From the NCBI RefSeq assembly GCF_900452395.1, contig NZ_UGNV01000001.1, positions 645,501 to 709,500 of the forward strand: a DNA stretch of 64,000 nt, written 5' to 3'. Shown piece after piece: positions 10,218 to 19,553 of this stretch. This DNA comes from Legionella beliardensis. GTDB lineage: Bacteria > Pseudomonadota > Gammaproteobacteria > Legionellales > Legionellaceae. The translations under genes were made by a program, and so were the position numbers. A model generated the notes under the pieces. That model had not been told where the DNA came from, did not search any database, and was given only the letters and a program-made list of their open reading frames with translations. How positions within the stretch are numbered: the stretch's first letter is position 1; the number at the start of each line of letters is the position of its first letter.

Positions 10218-10676
10218 ATGAGTGAGCCTATAGACATAATAAGAATTCTTGAACTATTACCGCATCGCTATCCTTTTATTCTGGTTGATAGAGTAATGGA
10301 ATATGAAGCGTTAAATTATCTAATAGCAATTAAAAATGTCACCATTAATGAGCCATTTTTCATGGGCCATTTTCCTGGAAATCCTATTATGCCTGGTGTA
10401 ATGATGCTTGAAGCATTAGCACAGGCTAGTGCTATTTTATCGAATTTATCTCGTACGCCTAAAGAAGGACATGAGTTTTTGTATTTTTTTGCAGGAATTG
10501 ATAATGCCAAATTTAAGCAGATTGTTACACCAGGTGATCAGCTTCGGCTTGAAGTGAAGTTAATTGGGCAAAAACGTGATTTTTGGCGTATGCATGGTGA
10601 AGCATTTGTTGGCGACAAACTCGCCTGTTCCGCAGATTTAATGAGTGCAGCGAAGGAAGTGAAAAGTGATAGATGA
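10218..10676 (+). CDS. fabZ: 3-hydroxyacyl-ACP dehydratase FabZ
   Basis: FabZ dehydrates 3-hydroxyacyl-ACP in fatty acid elongation. The hot-dog fold signature is present: LLPHRYPFILVDRV, then GHFPGNPIMPGVMMLEALAQ with the catalytic His and, on the following helix, Glu. Length is 152 residues. It overlaps lpxA by 11 bp, so translation of the two is probably coupled. In most relatives lpxD lies immediately upstream; here 229 bp of non-coding DNA separate skp and fabZ. Confidence 0.96.
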   Translation: MSEPIDIIRILELLPHRYPFILVDRVMEYEALNYLIAIKNVTINEPFFMGHFPGNPIMPGVMMLEALAQASAILSNLSRTPKEGHEFLYFFAGIDNAKFKQIVTPGDQLRLEVKLIGQKRDFWRMHGEAFVGDKLACSADLMSAAKEVKSDR

Positions 10677-11436
10677 ACGTGCAATGATCCATCCGTCTGC
10701 AAAATTAGCAGCAGGCGTATCAGTAGGCCCAGGTAGTTATATTGGCCCTAATGTCGAAATTGGAGAAGGCACCTGGATTGGACCACATGTAGTTATCCAA
10801 GGTCCAACAGTTATTGGTAAAAATAATAAAATTTTCCAATTTTCTTCAATTGGAGATGAGCCCCAGGATGTCACGTATAAAGGGGAGCCTACTCGTTTAG
10901 AGATTGGTGATAATAATATAATCCGTGAATATTGCATGATAAGCCGGGGGACAGTTAAAGGTGGAGGACTAACTCGTATAGGCAATCAAAATTTCTTTAT
11001 GGCTTATTCTCATGTAGGTCATGATTGCTTGGTAGGCGATAATACCATCATGGTTAATTATTCGGCACTATCGGGTCATGTAATTTTAAATGATTATGCT
11101 ATCATTGGCGCTTATGCCGCTATTCATCAATTCTGTCATGTAGGTGCCTATGCCTTTGTTGCGCGAGCAACGTATGTGACTAAAGATGTATTGCCCTACG
11201 TTATGATTGCTGGCCACACAACCTCTGCATGTGGCATTAATACAGTTGGATTACGACGACGTGGATTTTCATCTACTGCAATAGATTATTTACGCCGTGC
11301 TTATAAGATAATTTTTCGCAAAGGTTTAACGGTTCAACAAGCAGTGGCGGAATTAGAGCTTATGCAGCAGGACTGTCCGGAAGTTATTCCAATCATTGAT
11401 GCATTAAATAATTCAACCCGTGGAATAGTTAGATAA
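10666..11436 (+). CDS. lpxA: UDP-N-acetylglucosamine acyltransferase LpxA
   Basis: LpxA performs the first step of lipid A synthesis, adding 3-hydroxyacyl to UDP-GlcNAc. The 256-residue protein is a left-handed beta helix of hexapeptide repeats (for example VGPGSYIGPNVEIGEG), with the catalytic His in HVGHDCLVGDN and a C-terminal helical domain. The start is a GTG at 10666, six bases after GGAAG and inside the 3' end of fabZ. An ATG at 10684 is possible but has no ribosome site. Confidence 0.95.
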   Translation: MIDERAMIHPSAKLAAGVSVGPGSYIGPNVEIGEGTWIGPHVVIQGPTVIGKNNKIFQFSSIGDEPQDVTYKGEPTRLEIGDNNIIREYCMISRGTVKGGGLTRIGNQNFFMAYSHVGHDCLVGDNTIMVNYSALSGHVILNDYAIIGAYAAIHQFCHVGAYAFVARATYVTKDVLPYVMIAGHTTSACGINTVGLRRRGFSSTAIDYLRRAYKIIFRKGLTVQQAVAELELMQQDCPEVIPIIDALNNSTRGIVR

Positions 11437-11439
11437 CTT

Positions 11440-11826
11440 ATGTTCTCTATACTATCAGTTGCAGTTGGTGGGGCCCTTGGTGCGATGGCACGTTTTGGGA
11501 CTGTTACGTTAGTACAAGAATTATTTGGTTTGCGCTTTCCTTTTGGAACCTTAGTTGTTAATACCATTGGCTCTTTTTTAGCCGGCTTTATTATGATTAT
11601 ACTTTTAGAGCGTTTCGCGGTCGGGGATGCTTGGCGGCTATTTTTAGTCGTAGGGTTTTTAGGCGCTTATACTACCTTTTCAAGCTTTGCTTGGGAAACG
11701 TGGGCACTCATTGAAAGTGGTAAGGTGTTATTTTTTTGGTTAAATATTTTACTGAATAATGTTTTTTCTTTATCATTTGCTTTTTTAGGCATACATTTGG
11801 CTCGTTGGCTTGGAGGAAACCTTTAA
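11440..11826 (+). CDS. crcB: Fluoride ion channel CrcB/Fluc
   Basis: CrcB (Fluc) exports fluoride across the inner membrane as a dual-topology dimer. The 128-residue protein has four hydrophobic helices and the family motifs GGALGAMARFG, FPFGTLVVNTIGSF (pore Asn) and GFLGAYTTFSSFAWE (the TTFSSF track). It begins 3 bp after lpxA and its stop codon shares an A with the next gene. No fluoride riboswitch can precede it here, because it lies within an operon. Confidence 0.93.
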   Translation: MFSILSVAVGGALGAMARFGTVTLVQELFGLRFPFGTLVVNTIGSFLAGFIMIILLERFAVGDAWRLFLVVGFLGAYTTFSSFAWETWALIESGKVLFFWLNILLNNVFSLSFAFLGIHLARWLGGNL

Positions 11827-12122
11827 TGCAAGTAAAGGTTGCACGTATTTACTTAAGCGAGGACTCACCCTTATTAACGCCAATCTATGATTATTTACAT
11901 CAAAATAAAATCAAAGGCGCTACGATATTTCGGGGTGTTAAGGGGTTTGGCCATTCAGGTAAATTGCGTGAAGCTAAAATAATGGATATGCGTTTAAGCC
12001 TTCCTATGGTTATTGAATTTTGTGATGAGCCTGCCATTGTAGACAATGTTTTAAATCATTTTCGTGATCAATTAGAAGCTGGGCGGGTTTTACACTGGCT
12101 TGCAGATATGTATATTGGTTAA
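11826..12122 (+). CDS. DUF190 family protein
   Basis: This is a 98-residue cytoplasmic protein of the DUF190 family ([39 protein letters not shown]), a PII-like ferredoxin-type fold. The ATG overlaps the crcB stop as TAATG, with GGAGG ten bases upstream. A TTG at 11805 is in frame but poorer. DUF190 genes recur next to crcB in many bacteria, so a regulatory or accessory role in fluoride export is likely, though not proven. Confidence 0.88.
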   Translation: MQVKVARIYLSEDSPLLTPIYDYLHQNKIKGATIFRGVKGFGHSGKLREAKIMDMRLSLPMVIEFCDEPAIVDNVLNHFRDQLEAGRVLHWLADMYIG

Positions 12123-12145
12123 ATCTAGGTAGAGGTAGAGCAGCA

Positions 12146-13429
12146 ATGTTAGATCCGCATTTATTACGTGAAAATCCTGAATATGTAGCAAGGCAATTAG
12201 GTAGACGAGGGTTTATATTTGATGTCGATGCTTATATAAAGCTAGAAGAACAGCGGAAAGCCCTGCAAGTTGCTACCCAATCATTACAAAATGAACGAAA
12301 TCAGCGCTCCAAAGCCATTGGTATTGCAAAAAGCCGAGGGGAGGATGTTTCGCCTTTATTTGAAGCTGTCAATCATTTAGGCCAAGAACTTAATCAAAAA
12401 AAGACAGAACTTGAACAAGTATTAAATCAGCTAGAAGCAATTTACTTAACCTTACCGAATATTCCACATGACTCGGTGCCAGTTGGTGATGATGAATCAG
12501 GAAATAAAGAAATAAGAAAATGGGGAGAGGTACCCAGTTTTGATTTTAATATTAAGTCACATGATGAATTAGGCGAAGCGCTAGGCCAACTTGATTTTGA
12601 ATTAGCTGTAAAAATTGCTGGTAGTCGTTTTGTGGTTATGAAGCATGATTTGGCGAGACTACACCGGGCTTTAATTCAATTTATGTTAGATATTCATACA
12701 GAAGAACATGGCTATGAGGAAATTTACGTACCTTATCTAGTTAATGCGGATAGTTTATTAGGGACAGGCCAGCTTCCTAAGTTTGAAAATGACTTATTTA
12801 AAATAAGAGGGGATGAGAATTATTATCTAACTTCTACCTCTGAAATTCCGGTAACAAATACAGTACGTAACACTATTATCGCCGTTGATAAGCTGCCATT
12901 ACGTTATGTCTGCCATTCGCCTTGTTTTCGTAGTGAAGCCGGTTCATACGGACGAGATACTAAAGGTATGATTAGACAGCATCAATTTGAAAAAGTTGAG
13001 CTAGTGTGGGTGACAACGCCCGAGTCCTCTTACGAGGCACTTGAGAGCCTAACTCAGCATGCCGAAGTTATTTTACAACGCTTAAATTTACCTTATCGGG
13101 TTGTTACCTTATGTACAGGTGATCTGGGGGCAAGCGCAGCTAAGACGTATGATTTAGAAGTCTGGTTGCCTAGCCAAAATACCTATCGCGAAATTTCTTC
13201 CTGCTCAAATATGGAATCCTTTCAAGCGCGCCGCATGAAAGCCCGCTATCGACTACCTGATTCTTCTATTGAATTAGTTCATACACTAAACGGCTCAGGG
13301 CTTGCAGTCGGTCGCACCTTAGTAGCAATTATGGAAAATTACCAAGATAAAGATGGCAATATCCATATCCCTACAGCCTTACAATCTTACTTAGGTGGTA
13401 AGAAAGTTATTAAAGGTAGAGTGGGCTAA
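12146..13429 (+). CDS. serS: Seryl-tRNA synthetase
   Basis: SerRS charges tRNA-Ser. Of its 427 residues, the first ~110 form the tRNA-binding antiparallel coiled coil, and the class II core follows. Motif 2 is visible as [21 protein letters not shown] and motif 3 as [19 protein letters not shown]. It is 23 bp after the DUF190 gene and is the last gene of the rightward block. Confidence 0.97.
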   Translation: MLDPHLLRENPEYVARQLGRRGFIFDVDAYIKLEEQRKALQVATQSLQNERNQRSKAIGIAKSRGEDVSPLFEAVNHLGQELNQKKTELEQVLNQLEAIYLTLPNIPHDSVPVGDDESGNKEIRKWGEVPSFDFNIKSHDELGEALGQLDFELAVKIAGSRFVVMKHDLARLHRALIQFMLDIHTEEHGYEEIYVPYLVNADSLLGTGQLPKFENDLFKIRGDENYYLTSTSEIPVTNTVRNTIIAVDKLPLRYVCHSPCFRSEAGSYGRDTKGMIRQHQFEKVELVWVTTPESSYEALESLTQHAEVILQRLNLPYRVVTLCTGDLGASAAKTYDLEVWLPSQNTYREISSCSNMESFQARRMKARYRLPDSSIELVHTLNGSGLAVGRTLVAIMENYQDKDGNIHIPTALQSYLGGKKVIKGRVG

Positions 13430-13596
13430 ACGCAGTGCAGCCCAACGATTATTTGTTGTGCGGCGCTATGCTTAGCTTAACCAGCCTCGTTAATTTTATT
13501 ATCTAAATTATATGTAAGTTAGCTCAATGCTCTTCACAGCTGCTAAGAGGCTTCAATATGTCTTCTTTTTACTTAAAAATTGAACAATTTTTTTTT

Positions 13597-13629
13597 CTTA
13601 ATTTTAGCTTAACAATTCGCATTTATAAT
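13597..13629 (+). promoter_or_regulatory. PmrA-box-like direct repeat with -10 element
   Basis: CTTAATTTT (13597-13605), a 2-bp spacer, then CTTAACAAT (13608-13616) form a direct repeat in 11-bp phase. Seven bases later comes TATAAT (13624-13629), with the gene start at 13662. This resembles the PmrA response-regulator site described for Legionella and Coxiella type IV effector genes (cTTAATatT-N2-cTTAATatT). The same layout recurs at 25448-25480. Confidence 0.6.
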
Positions 13630-13661
13630 ATATATAGGTTGCAGTGTTTGTGGAGAGCAAG

Positions 13662-14822
13662 ATGTCTACTTCAAAAAAAGAGATGAATTCACAACTTAAA
13701 GATATTAGAGAAGAAAAAAAGAAAGCTCATAACGTTTTATCATTGCTAAATGAAACAAGTCAATTACTTTTAGATTTATCTTTTAAGACAGAGGCAGTAA
13801 AGTTATGGCAAGCGCATAACCCTGCTTTTAAAAGAGAAATAGATAATTATATTAGTAATTATATAGAAGAAGATTTACATCAGAACAATGAATTACAAGA
13901 AAATTTAAGTAAGTTTTTTAGTAAAGAAATTGGTGAAGGGGAGCTTGAGCATTTTTTTAGGAGGAATCCAAATATATTAAATTTCTTGTCTGAAGCTTTA
14001 CCTGGGTTAAAAGAGGCAGGAAGCTCATGGCCTCAAGCTAAAAAAAACTATGAAGATTATCTTTCTGATCAATTCAGGCTACAGTCTCTTCAAGCTCAAA
14101 TTACTGAGAAAATAGCTCAAGATGATCAATTTGATTTTCAAGAGGCTTTGCGGACTGCTGAACAAAGAATTACTGACTTTAATTTTGATTCTAATCAAAC
14201 ACCAAAGCAGTTATTAAATCAAGCACAAAGTGAAAGGCAGTATTTAGAAAAACTTAATGAGTATATTGATGTTAAGTTTAATATTGCTAAATTTGAGGAA
14301 AGATACCACGTATTTAACGGTGATTGGAGCGCAGAGAACAGTAATTATGCTAATGTTAAGCCACGTTTATCACATGCAATAGACCAATTAAAAGAATTAG
14401 AGAGTCAAATTAAGCCTCAAGCAGATGCGCAACATTTTGTTGAACATCTAGAAAAATATATTCAAGCGCATTCTTGGCAAGTTGGGTATCAATTTAAAGA
14501 CAGAAATTTACCAGGTGAATTAGGTAAAAAATTACCAACACATGTTGCTTTGCAATTTAACTTAATACAAAAAGCTAAAGCAAAAGAAATTTCTTATGAA
14601 GTCGCTGCTTCTGAAATAAAAAACATAGGGGCAGCTGCAGCTATGGAAAATGAAAGTATAAAAAATAGATTTTTCGCCGCTCGCGATGTCGGCACTAAAG
14701 AATATTACAAACTTTTTCTACCCAGTAAGGAAGATAATTTACTGCAAGAAATCGGTTTAAAGCCTATCATTCAAGGGCTTACTGAAGAAGGAGTGAAAAA
14801 ATTCTACAATCAACCAAATTAA
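13662..14822 (+). CDS. Coiled-coil orphan protein, candidate type IV effector
   Basis: I do not recognise this 386-residue protein. It is hydrophilic, largely helical and rich in Lys, Glu and Gln, with several coiled-coil stretches and no signal peptide or membrane segment. The ATG at 13662 follows GGAGAG; a GTG at 13644 is less likely. The C terminus (LTEEGVKKFYNQPN) has the paired glutamates 10-17 residues from the end seen in many Dot/Icm substrates. Together with the PmrA-like promoter this suggests a secreted effector. The function is unknown. Confidence 0.75.
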   Translation: MSTSKKEMNSQLKDIREEKKKAHNVLSLLNETSQLLLDLSFKTEAVKLWQAHNPAFKREIDNYISNYIEEDLHQNNELQENLSKFFSKEIGEGELEHFFRRNPNILNFLSEALPGLKEAGSSWPQAKKNYEDYLSDQFRLQSLQAQITEKIAQDDQFDFQEALRTAEQRITDFNFDSNQTPKQLLNQAQSERQYLEKLNEYIDVKFNIAKFEERYHVFNGDWSAENSNYANVKPRLSHAIDQLKELESQIKPQADAQHFVEHLEKYIQAHSWQVGYQFKDRNLPGELGKKLPTHVALQFNLIQKAKAKEISYEVAASEIKNIGAAAAMENESIKNRFFAARDVGTKEYYKLFLPSKEDNLLQEIGLKPIIQGLTEEGVKKFYNQPN

Positions 14823-14972
14823 TGCCTTCAAATAGAAGTAGCTCTCGTATAAAACTGAAATTGGGCTTGTGCCTTACCTAAGTACTTGTCATCAGACAAG
14901 CAAATTATAAGTTTGCTCAGCAAGTATTATCACGTAAATGTGCATCATTTATATAAGATTAAAAGCATGATG

Positions 14973-15251
14973 TTAGGATAATTTTTTTTCTTGCAAACAA
15001 TCGTTAATAACTTGCTGAATAGCAGAATTTTTCCAAGTAAGGTGCTTAGTTAAGCCTAAAGCGATTAAGGCTGGCGCCAGCGTTTTAATCATTTTTAAAG
15101 CTTCGGCTTTTTCAGCCTCTGTGGCTGAATTGGAGTCTAAAATATCAGCATTTGCAAGTGCTGATGCGACAGTGCCTTTGCGTACGTTGATGCCATTTAT
15201 ATTGGCAAAATTCTTATCATCTGGCAATATTTCTTCAGGTCTAATACTCAT
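14973..15251 (-). CDS. Small hypothetical protein, 92 residues
   Basis: This is a small acidic, helical protein without signal peptide (MSIRPEEILPDDKNF start, lysine-rich end). An AGGAAAAAAG ribosome site precedes the ATG. The phrase NGINVRKGTVASALANADIL hints at a compact helical domain, but I cannot place it in a family. It converges with the coiled-coil orphan and is followed upstream by a palindromic repeat, so it sits in an accessory patch. Confidence 0.6.
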   Translation of the reverse strand: MSIRPEEILPDDKNFANINGINVRKGTVASALANADILDSNSATEAEKAEALKMIKTLAPALIALGLTKHLTWKNSAIQQVINDCLQEKKLS

Positions 15252-15344
15252 GCTTACTTTTTTCCTAAGATAATTTATGTGTAATTTAAATATAGTCTGC
15301 TATTTTTTCAACTTTATTGATACTATTTTTAAAATAATCTAAGA

Positions 15345-15452
15345 GTAGGTTGGGCCACTCGGTCCAACAAATAGGTATCAATTTAACACAATTTCTATCA
15401 GTTTCTATCTTAACGGAAGGCAATAAATGTTGGGCCGGGTGGCCCAACTTAC
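15345..15452. repeat. Palindromic intergenic repeat (GTTGGGCC type)
   Basis: Outer arms GTAGGTTGGGCC (15345-15356) and GGCCCAACTTAC (15441-15452) are inverted copies. Each end also folds on itself: GTTGGGCC-ACTC-GGTCCAAC at 15349-15368 and GTTGGGCC-GGGT-GGCCCAAC at 15429-15448. The GC-rich arms stand out from the AT-rich middle. This is the structure of a miniature, non-coding dispersed repeat. Confidence 0.75.
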
Positions 15453-15514
15453 AGTTTTTATTAGATAAAACGACGTGTATTAGGTTAAAGCTTACGAATA
15501 TTGGTTTATAAATA

Positions 15515-15591
15515 TGGTCGGAGTGACAGGAATTGAACCTGCGACCCCTGCCTCCCGAAGGCAGTGCTCTACCAAGCTGAGCTACACTCCG
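15515..15591 (-). tRNA. tRNA-Pro (anticodon CGG)
   Basis: Read on the minus strand, acceptor arms CGGAGTG and CACTCCG pair fully and the gene ends in an encoded CCA. The D arm (GCTCAGCTTGGTAGAGC), anticodon stem CTGCC/GGCAG with loop TTCGGGA (anticodon CGG, reads CCG), variable loop and T arm (CAGGTTCAATTCCTG) are all intact. Length is 77 nt. Confidence 0.97.
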
Positions 15592-15605
15592 GCTAAAATA
15601 GCCAA

Positions 15606-16574
15606 TTAATGGGTGCGTTTAAGGGCAAATGTTGCTAACTCTTCCAAAGCTTGTTTATAAATTGAGTTTGGAACGATGTGTAAGGCAGTAAGGGCTGCAT
15701 CGATTTCTTGGGCAGCAAATTGGTAAGTAAACTCAATGGCATTAGTTTCTGCTATAATGTCTAATATCTTAGGAAGATTAAGTAAATTTCCTTCTTTTAA
15801 GCTTTGCCTTATTAATAATTGTTGCTCTGCTGTGCCTTGCTGTAAGGCATGCAAAAGTGGCATAGTGGCTTTACCATCAGCTAAGTCAGTGCCAATATTT
15901 TTACCCGTTTCTTTCGTATCGGCGCAGTAATCTAGGGCATCATCGATTAATTGGAAAGCATTGCCCAAATGCAGCCCATAATTATAGAGTCCTTCTTCTA
16001 TTTCCGGGCCTGCCTGTCCTAATATTGCGCCTATGGCTGCTGATGCAGCGAACAAGAGTGCTGTTTTGGCACTTATTACCTCTAAGTAATCATCTAGAGA
16101 TAAAGCTGGATTATGACGGTTGGCCAGCTGTTTTACTTCGCCACAGCTAATAGCGTGTGATGTATCTGCAAACAAACGTAAGATAGACCAATTTTTTACA
16201 TCCACCATTAGTTGTACAGATTGAGTAAAAAGGTAATCGCCTACAAGAATACTAGCTTTACTTCCCCATATTTCATTGGCAGTTTCTCGGCCGCGTCTTA
16301 ATTTAGATTCGTCAATCACATCGTCATGCAATAAGGTAGCTGTATGAAAGAATTCCACCATGGCTGCTAAAGCGATATGGTCTTGCCCTTGGTAGTGACA
16401 AGCGTGGCTAGCTAATAAGACTAATAGTGGGCGTAAGCGCTTACCGCCACTTTCTACGATATGATGGGACAGATCGTCAATTAATCCGATTTGAGATTGT
16501 ATTTTATCAATGATTAGGGCATTAACGGCCTCAAAGTCGTTAGCAACTAGCGCGCGTAAACGGTCTACCGACAT
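15606..16574 (-). CDS. ispB: Octaprenyl diphosphate synthase
   Basis: This trans-prenyltransferase makes the side chain of ubiquinone. Both Asp-rich motifs are present: LLHDDVIDESKLRRG and FQLIDDALDY. Length is 322 residues, typical for IspB. GAGGA precedes the ATG. In most gammaproteobacteria ispB is divergent from rplU-rpmA; here it lies about 4.4 kb away from them, beyond the GGDEF-like gene and the ychF-pth-rplY block, so local order has been rearranged. It is followed after 14 bp by tRNA-Pro on the same strand. Confidence 0.94.
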   Translation of the reverse strand: MSVDRLRALVANDFEAVNALIIDKIQSQIGLIDDLSHHIVESGGKRLRPLLVLLASHACHYQGQDHIALAAMVEFFHTATLLHDDVIDESKLRRGRETANEIWGSKASILVGDYLFTQSVQLMVDVKNWSILRLFADTSHAISCGEVKQLANRHNPALSLDDYLEVISAKTALLFAASAAIGAILGQAGPEIEEGLYNYGLHLGNAFQLIDDALDYCADTKETGKNIGTDLADGKATMPLLHALQQGTAEQQLLIRQSLKEGNLLNLPKILDIIAETNAIEFTYQFAAQEIDAALTALHIVPNSIYKQALEELATFALKRTH

Positions 16575-16879
16575 TTTTTATCCTCAAGCATGTAATTCAT
16601 GAATGCTAAGGGCCATGGTACGTAATGTCAAGTTAGCTATCCTAAAAAGAAAGTGGCCTTCTGATTAATTTTTTATATTAAATTCACATTAATGAAAAAA
16701 ATAAAATCTTTTACAGGAAATTTTTTTTTCCTTTGACTACAATCACTTTAGATCTTAAAAATTCTGATGATTTAACTAAGTTTGATTGGAAATACTACAA
16801 TTAATATAAATAATATGTGTATTAGTAACACGACATTAAAATAGTATATAGTCTATTTATTGTCCTCTGGAGCAGGCTG
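16575..16879. other. Intergenic region, 305 bp
   Basis: This is the AT-rich divergent gap between ispB and the zinc-ribbon protein gene. It must hold promoters for both. A TTGACT at about 16734 is the only fair -35 candidate, and it lacks a good -10 at the right distance. No RNA gene or repeat was recognised. Confidence 0.5.
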
Positions 16880-18295
16880 ATGAACCAGCAAACGGTTTGG
16901 GTTATTAATAATATTAATGCTAAAAAATTATTTCCTCTGGAGATCGGTGAAGCAAGTTCTGTTATTGATCTTCCTACAGAGGCCCCTTATGCTTTAATTT
17001 TAGCAAAATCGCCTAATCAGCATTGGATTGAGTTATTAAGAGATATTCGTAAAAAGAAAGAATACCGCTTTACACCCGTCTTTTATCACGGTGATGTACC
17101 ACCACGATTGCGGCATATTTTTGATGGCCCTGCTGATAGCGATACCTTAGAGAAGTGCGCTAAGCAAATCTATGATCAACTTAATACTATTACTAAAGCC
17201 TCGTTAGAGACAGAAGATAAAGAGTCAATTTTGCTGACTTATTTATATTCACGGTCAGAGTCATGTGTTCAAGGTTATAAGACTTCAGCATCGAAGTATA
17301 TATACGAGTATCCTCTATTAAATATACTCTTTGATCAGGGTTCAGAGATTGATAATTGGCCATTTTTAGAAGATTTAACCTTGAGGGATTTGCTTTATCA
17401 CAAAGATTTGATAGATGAAATAAAGACATGTCCCGCTTGTAATTCAGGTTTACTTAATTTAAAAAACAGCTGTCCAAATTGCCATTCTATTGATATTAAG
17501 CCACAGCGTTTTATTCATTGTTTTGCTTGTGGAAATATTGCACAAGTTCCGGAGTTTTTGCGTCAGGAGCGCTTAATATGCACGCGCTGCCACACAAAAT
17601 TGGAAGAGCTTGGCGTAGACTATGAAAAGCCTTTAGAAGATAAAATATGCAATACTTGCAATCATTTTTTTGCTGAACCGACGGTTGAATTAGTTTGTTT
17701 AGTTTGCTTACGGGCTTCAGGAGCAAGTGAATTTACCTTGCGTCGCCTATATGATTATCGGTTAACAAGACGCGGTGAGTATGTGGCTCGTGGCATTGAA
17801 AAAAATATTTATACAAACTTTAGTCATTATTTTAAAGTCATTGATTACTCTGTTTTTTTATCTATTTTGGGTTGGCAGACTAAGCTTGCTGAACGCTATA
17901 GCTCTATTTATTTTAGTGTCATGATCCTTGAGATAACCAATGACGTTAGATTGATTGAATTACAAGGTGAAAAGAACTCTGAGCGCTTAATGGGCCATTT
18001 ATTTACCAACTTGCGCCAAGTTTTTCGGGAAAGCGATCTCGCTGCTAGGATGGATGGCACTATGTTCTTTTTATTGCCTCTTGCCAATCAAGATGGTTGT
18101 ATGATCATTATTGATCGCATTAAGCAGGCAATAGAGCAATTAATTAGCACTGAGATTGGTAAAGGTTTGTCGATGTCTATAGGCTATATGACTTCAGCAG
18201 AAATCATTAATAGTTCGCTAGAAGATGAATTAGTGATGGCTGAATTAAAAACAAGGATGCTTGAAAGTAATCTTTGTATTATTGGTAATACATAG
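16880..18295 (+). CDS. Zinc-ribbon signalling protein with degenerate GGDEF domain
   Basis: The 471-residue protein has three parts. Residues 1-100 look like a receiver-type or sensory alpha/beta domain. Residues 184-276 carry six CxxC pairs (Cys 184/187, 198/201, 214/217, 234/237, 257/260, 273/276), enough for three zinc ribbons. Residues about 330-465 follow a GGDEF fold, but the signature after SDLAAR reads MDGTMFF, so the catalytic Asp/Glu are lost and cyclic-di-GMP synthesis is not expected. The central part resembles the Cys-rich TackOD1 output domain, an assignment made from memory. No signal peptide or membrane helix is seen. It is monocistronic and ends in a strong hairpin. Confidence 0.75.
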   Translation: MNQQTVWVINNINAKKLFPLEIGEASSVIDLPTEAPYALILAKSPNQHWIELLRDIRKKKEYRFTPVFYHGDVPPRLRHIFDGPADSDTLEKCAKQIYDQLNTITKASLETEDKESILLTYLYSRSESCVQGYKTSASKYIYEYPLLNILFDQGSEIDNWPFLEDLTLRDLLYHKDLIDEIKTCPACNSGLLNLKNSCPNCHSIDIKPQRFIHCFACGNIAQVPEFLRQERLICTRCHTKLEELGVDYEKPLEDKICNTCNHFFAEPTVELVCLVCLRASGASEFTLRRLYDYRLTRRGEYVARGIEKNIYTNFSHYFKVIDYSVFLSILGWQTKLAERYSSIYFSVMILEITNDVRLIELQGEKNSERLMGHLFTNLRQVFRESDLAARMDGTMFFLLPLANQDGCMIIIDRIKQAIEQLISTEIGKGLSMSIGYMTSAEIINSSLEDELVMAELKTRMLESNLCIIGNT

Positions 18296-18310
18296 ATTAT
18301 TTAGTTAAAT

Positions 18311-18340
18311 GTTAAACTTATCTAGATAGATAAGTTTAAC
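18311..18340. terminator. Bidirectional terminator hairpin
   Basis: Perfect 12-bp arms GTTAAACTTATC and GATAAGTTTAAC flank the 6-nt loop TAGATA. It lies between the convergent zinc-ribbon protein gene and ychF, so it can serve both. Confidence 0.65.
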
Positions 18341-18355
18341 AAAGAAGCAATAGCG

Positions 18356-19453
18356 CTACACATTAAAGCGAAAATGCATGACATCGCCATCGCAAACAAT
18401 ATAATCTTTCCCTTCTAAGCGCAGCTTTCCTGCTTCCTTAGCGCCTTGTTCACCGCCATGGGTTATAAAGGCATCATAAGCAATAACTTCCGCTCGAATA
18501 AATCCTTTTTCAAAATCAGTATGAATAACACCGGCAGCCTGAGGCGCTGTAGCACCTTTACGAACAGTCCAAGCTCTTACCTCTTTGACGCCTGCCGTAA
18601 AATAAGTCTGTAAGCCTAATAAATCATAGCCAGCTCGTATAACCCGATTTAAGCCAGGCTCGCTCAAGCCTAAATCATTCATTAATTCTAAGCGGTCTTT
18701 TTCATCTAATTCTACTAATTCTGCTTCAGTAGCAGCACATAAAGAAACGACTTTAGCATGCTCTTTCTCTGCAAGTTGAATGACCTTATCAAGTAGCGGA
18801 TTGTGCGCATGGCCCTCATCATCTACGTTAGCAATGTAAAGTACAGGCTTTGCTGTTAAAAGAAAAAACCGTCGAGTAATTGCTTCTTCTTCATTACTAA
18901 GCGCTAAGGTACGGGCAGGAAAACCTGCGTCTAAATGTGCTTTGACTTTTTCAAGTGTTTGTTTCTCAAACAATGCTTCTTTATTACCACTTTTGCTGTT
19001 TTTATTAATTTTAATCAACGCCTTATCTATTGTTTCCATATCCGCTAAGGCTAATTCAGTATTAATATCTTCGATATCACTAAGGGGGTCCACACGGCCT
19101 TCTACATGAATGACATCAGATTTCTCAATACCAAAACAGCGCACCACATGCGCAATAGCATCGGTTTCTCTAATATTGGCTAAAAATTGGTTACCTAAGC
19201 CTTCTCCTTTAGACGCTCCTTTAACAATACCAGCGATATCAACAAATTGCATTGTAGTAGGTATTGTTTGTTGTGGTTTAACGATATTACTTAACTCATT
19301 TAAGCGAGGATCGGGCACGGTAACCATGCCCACATTAGGCTCAATGGTGCAAAAAGGGTAGTTTGCAGCTTCGATACCAGCTTTAGTTAATGCATTAAAT
19401 AAAGTTGATTTACCAACATTGGGCAAGCCAACGATACCACATTTAAATCCCAT
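18356..19453 (-). CDS. ychF: Redox-regulated ATPase/GTPase YchF
   Basis: YchF is an Obg-family P-loop NTPase (OLA1 in eukaryotes) that hydrolyses ATP, binds ribosomes and modulates stress responses. Length is 365 residues. Walker A is [12 protein letters not shown] at the N terminus and [17 protein letters not shown] is the G3 region. YIANVDDEG replaces the NKxD specificity motif, as is normal in this family. The C-terminal TGS domain ends HFRFNV. It lies downstream of pth, the usual pairing. Confidence 0.96.
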   Translation of the reverse strand: MGFKCGIVGLPNVGKSTLFNALTKAGIEAANYPFCTIEPNVGMVTVPDPRLNELSNIVKPQQTIPTTMQFVDIAGIVKGASKGEGLGNQFLANIRETDAIAHVVRCFGIEKSDVIHVEGRVDPLSDIEDINTELALADMETIDKALIKINKNSKSGNKEALFEKQTLEKVKAHLDAGFPARTLALSNEEEAITRRFFLLTAKPVLYIANVDDEGHAHNPLLDKVIQLAEKEHAKVVSLCAATEAELVELDEKDRLELMNDLGLSEPGLNRVIRAGYDLLGLQTYFTAGVKEVRAWTVRKGATAPQAAGVIHTDFEKGFIRAEVIAYDAFITHGGEQGAKEAGKLRLEGKDYIVCDGDVMHFRFNV

Positions 19454-19553
19454 AATTAGCCTCTTTTGTATAATAGTTTGAATAATACCAGCCGCATTAA
19501 TTTTTTTGTGAATCCTCGAAAGAGGGCAGTTTAATTAGTTTAGCTGCTTAGAT

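Noticed and set aside
11440-12122. Possible fluoride riboswitch for crcB
   Set aside because: crcB starts 3 bp after lpxA, leaving no leader sequence in which the aptamer could fold.
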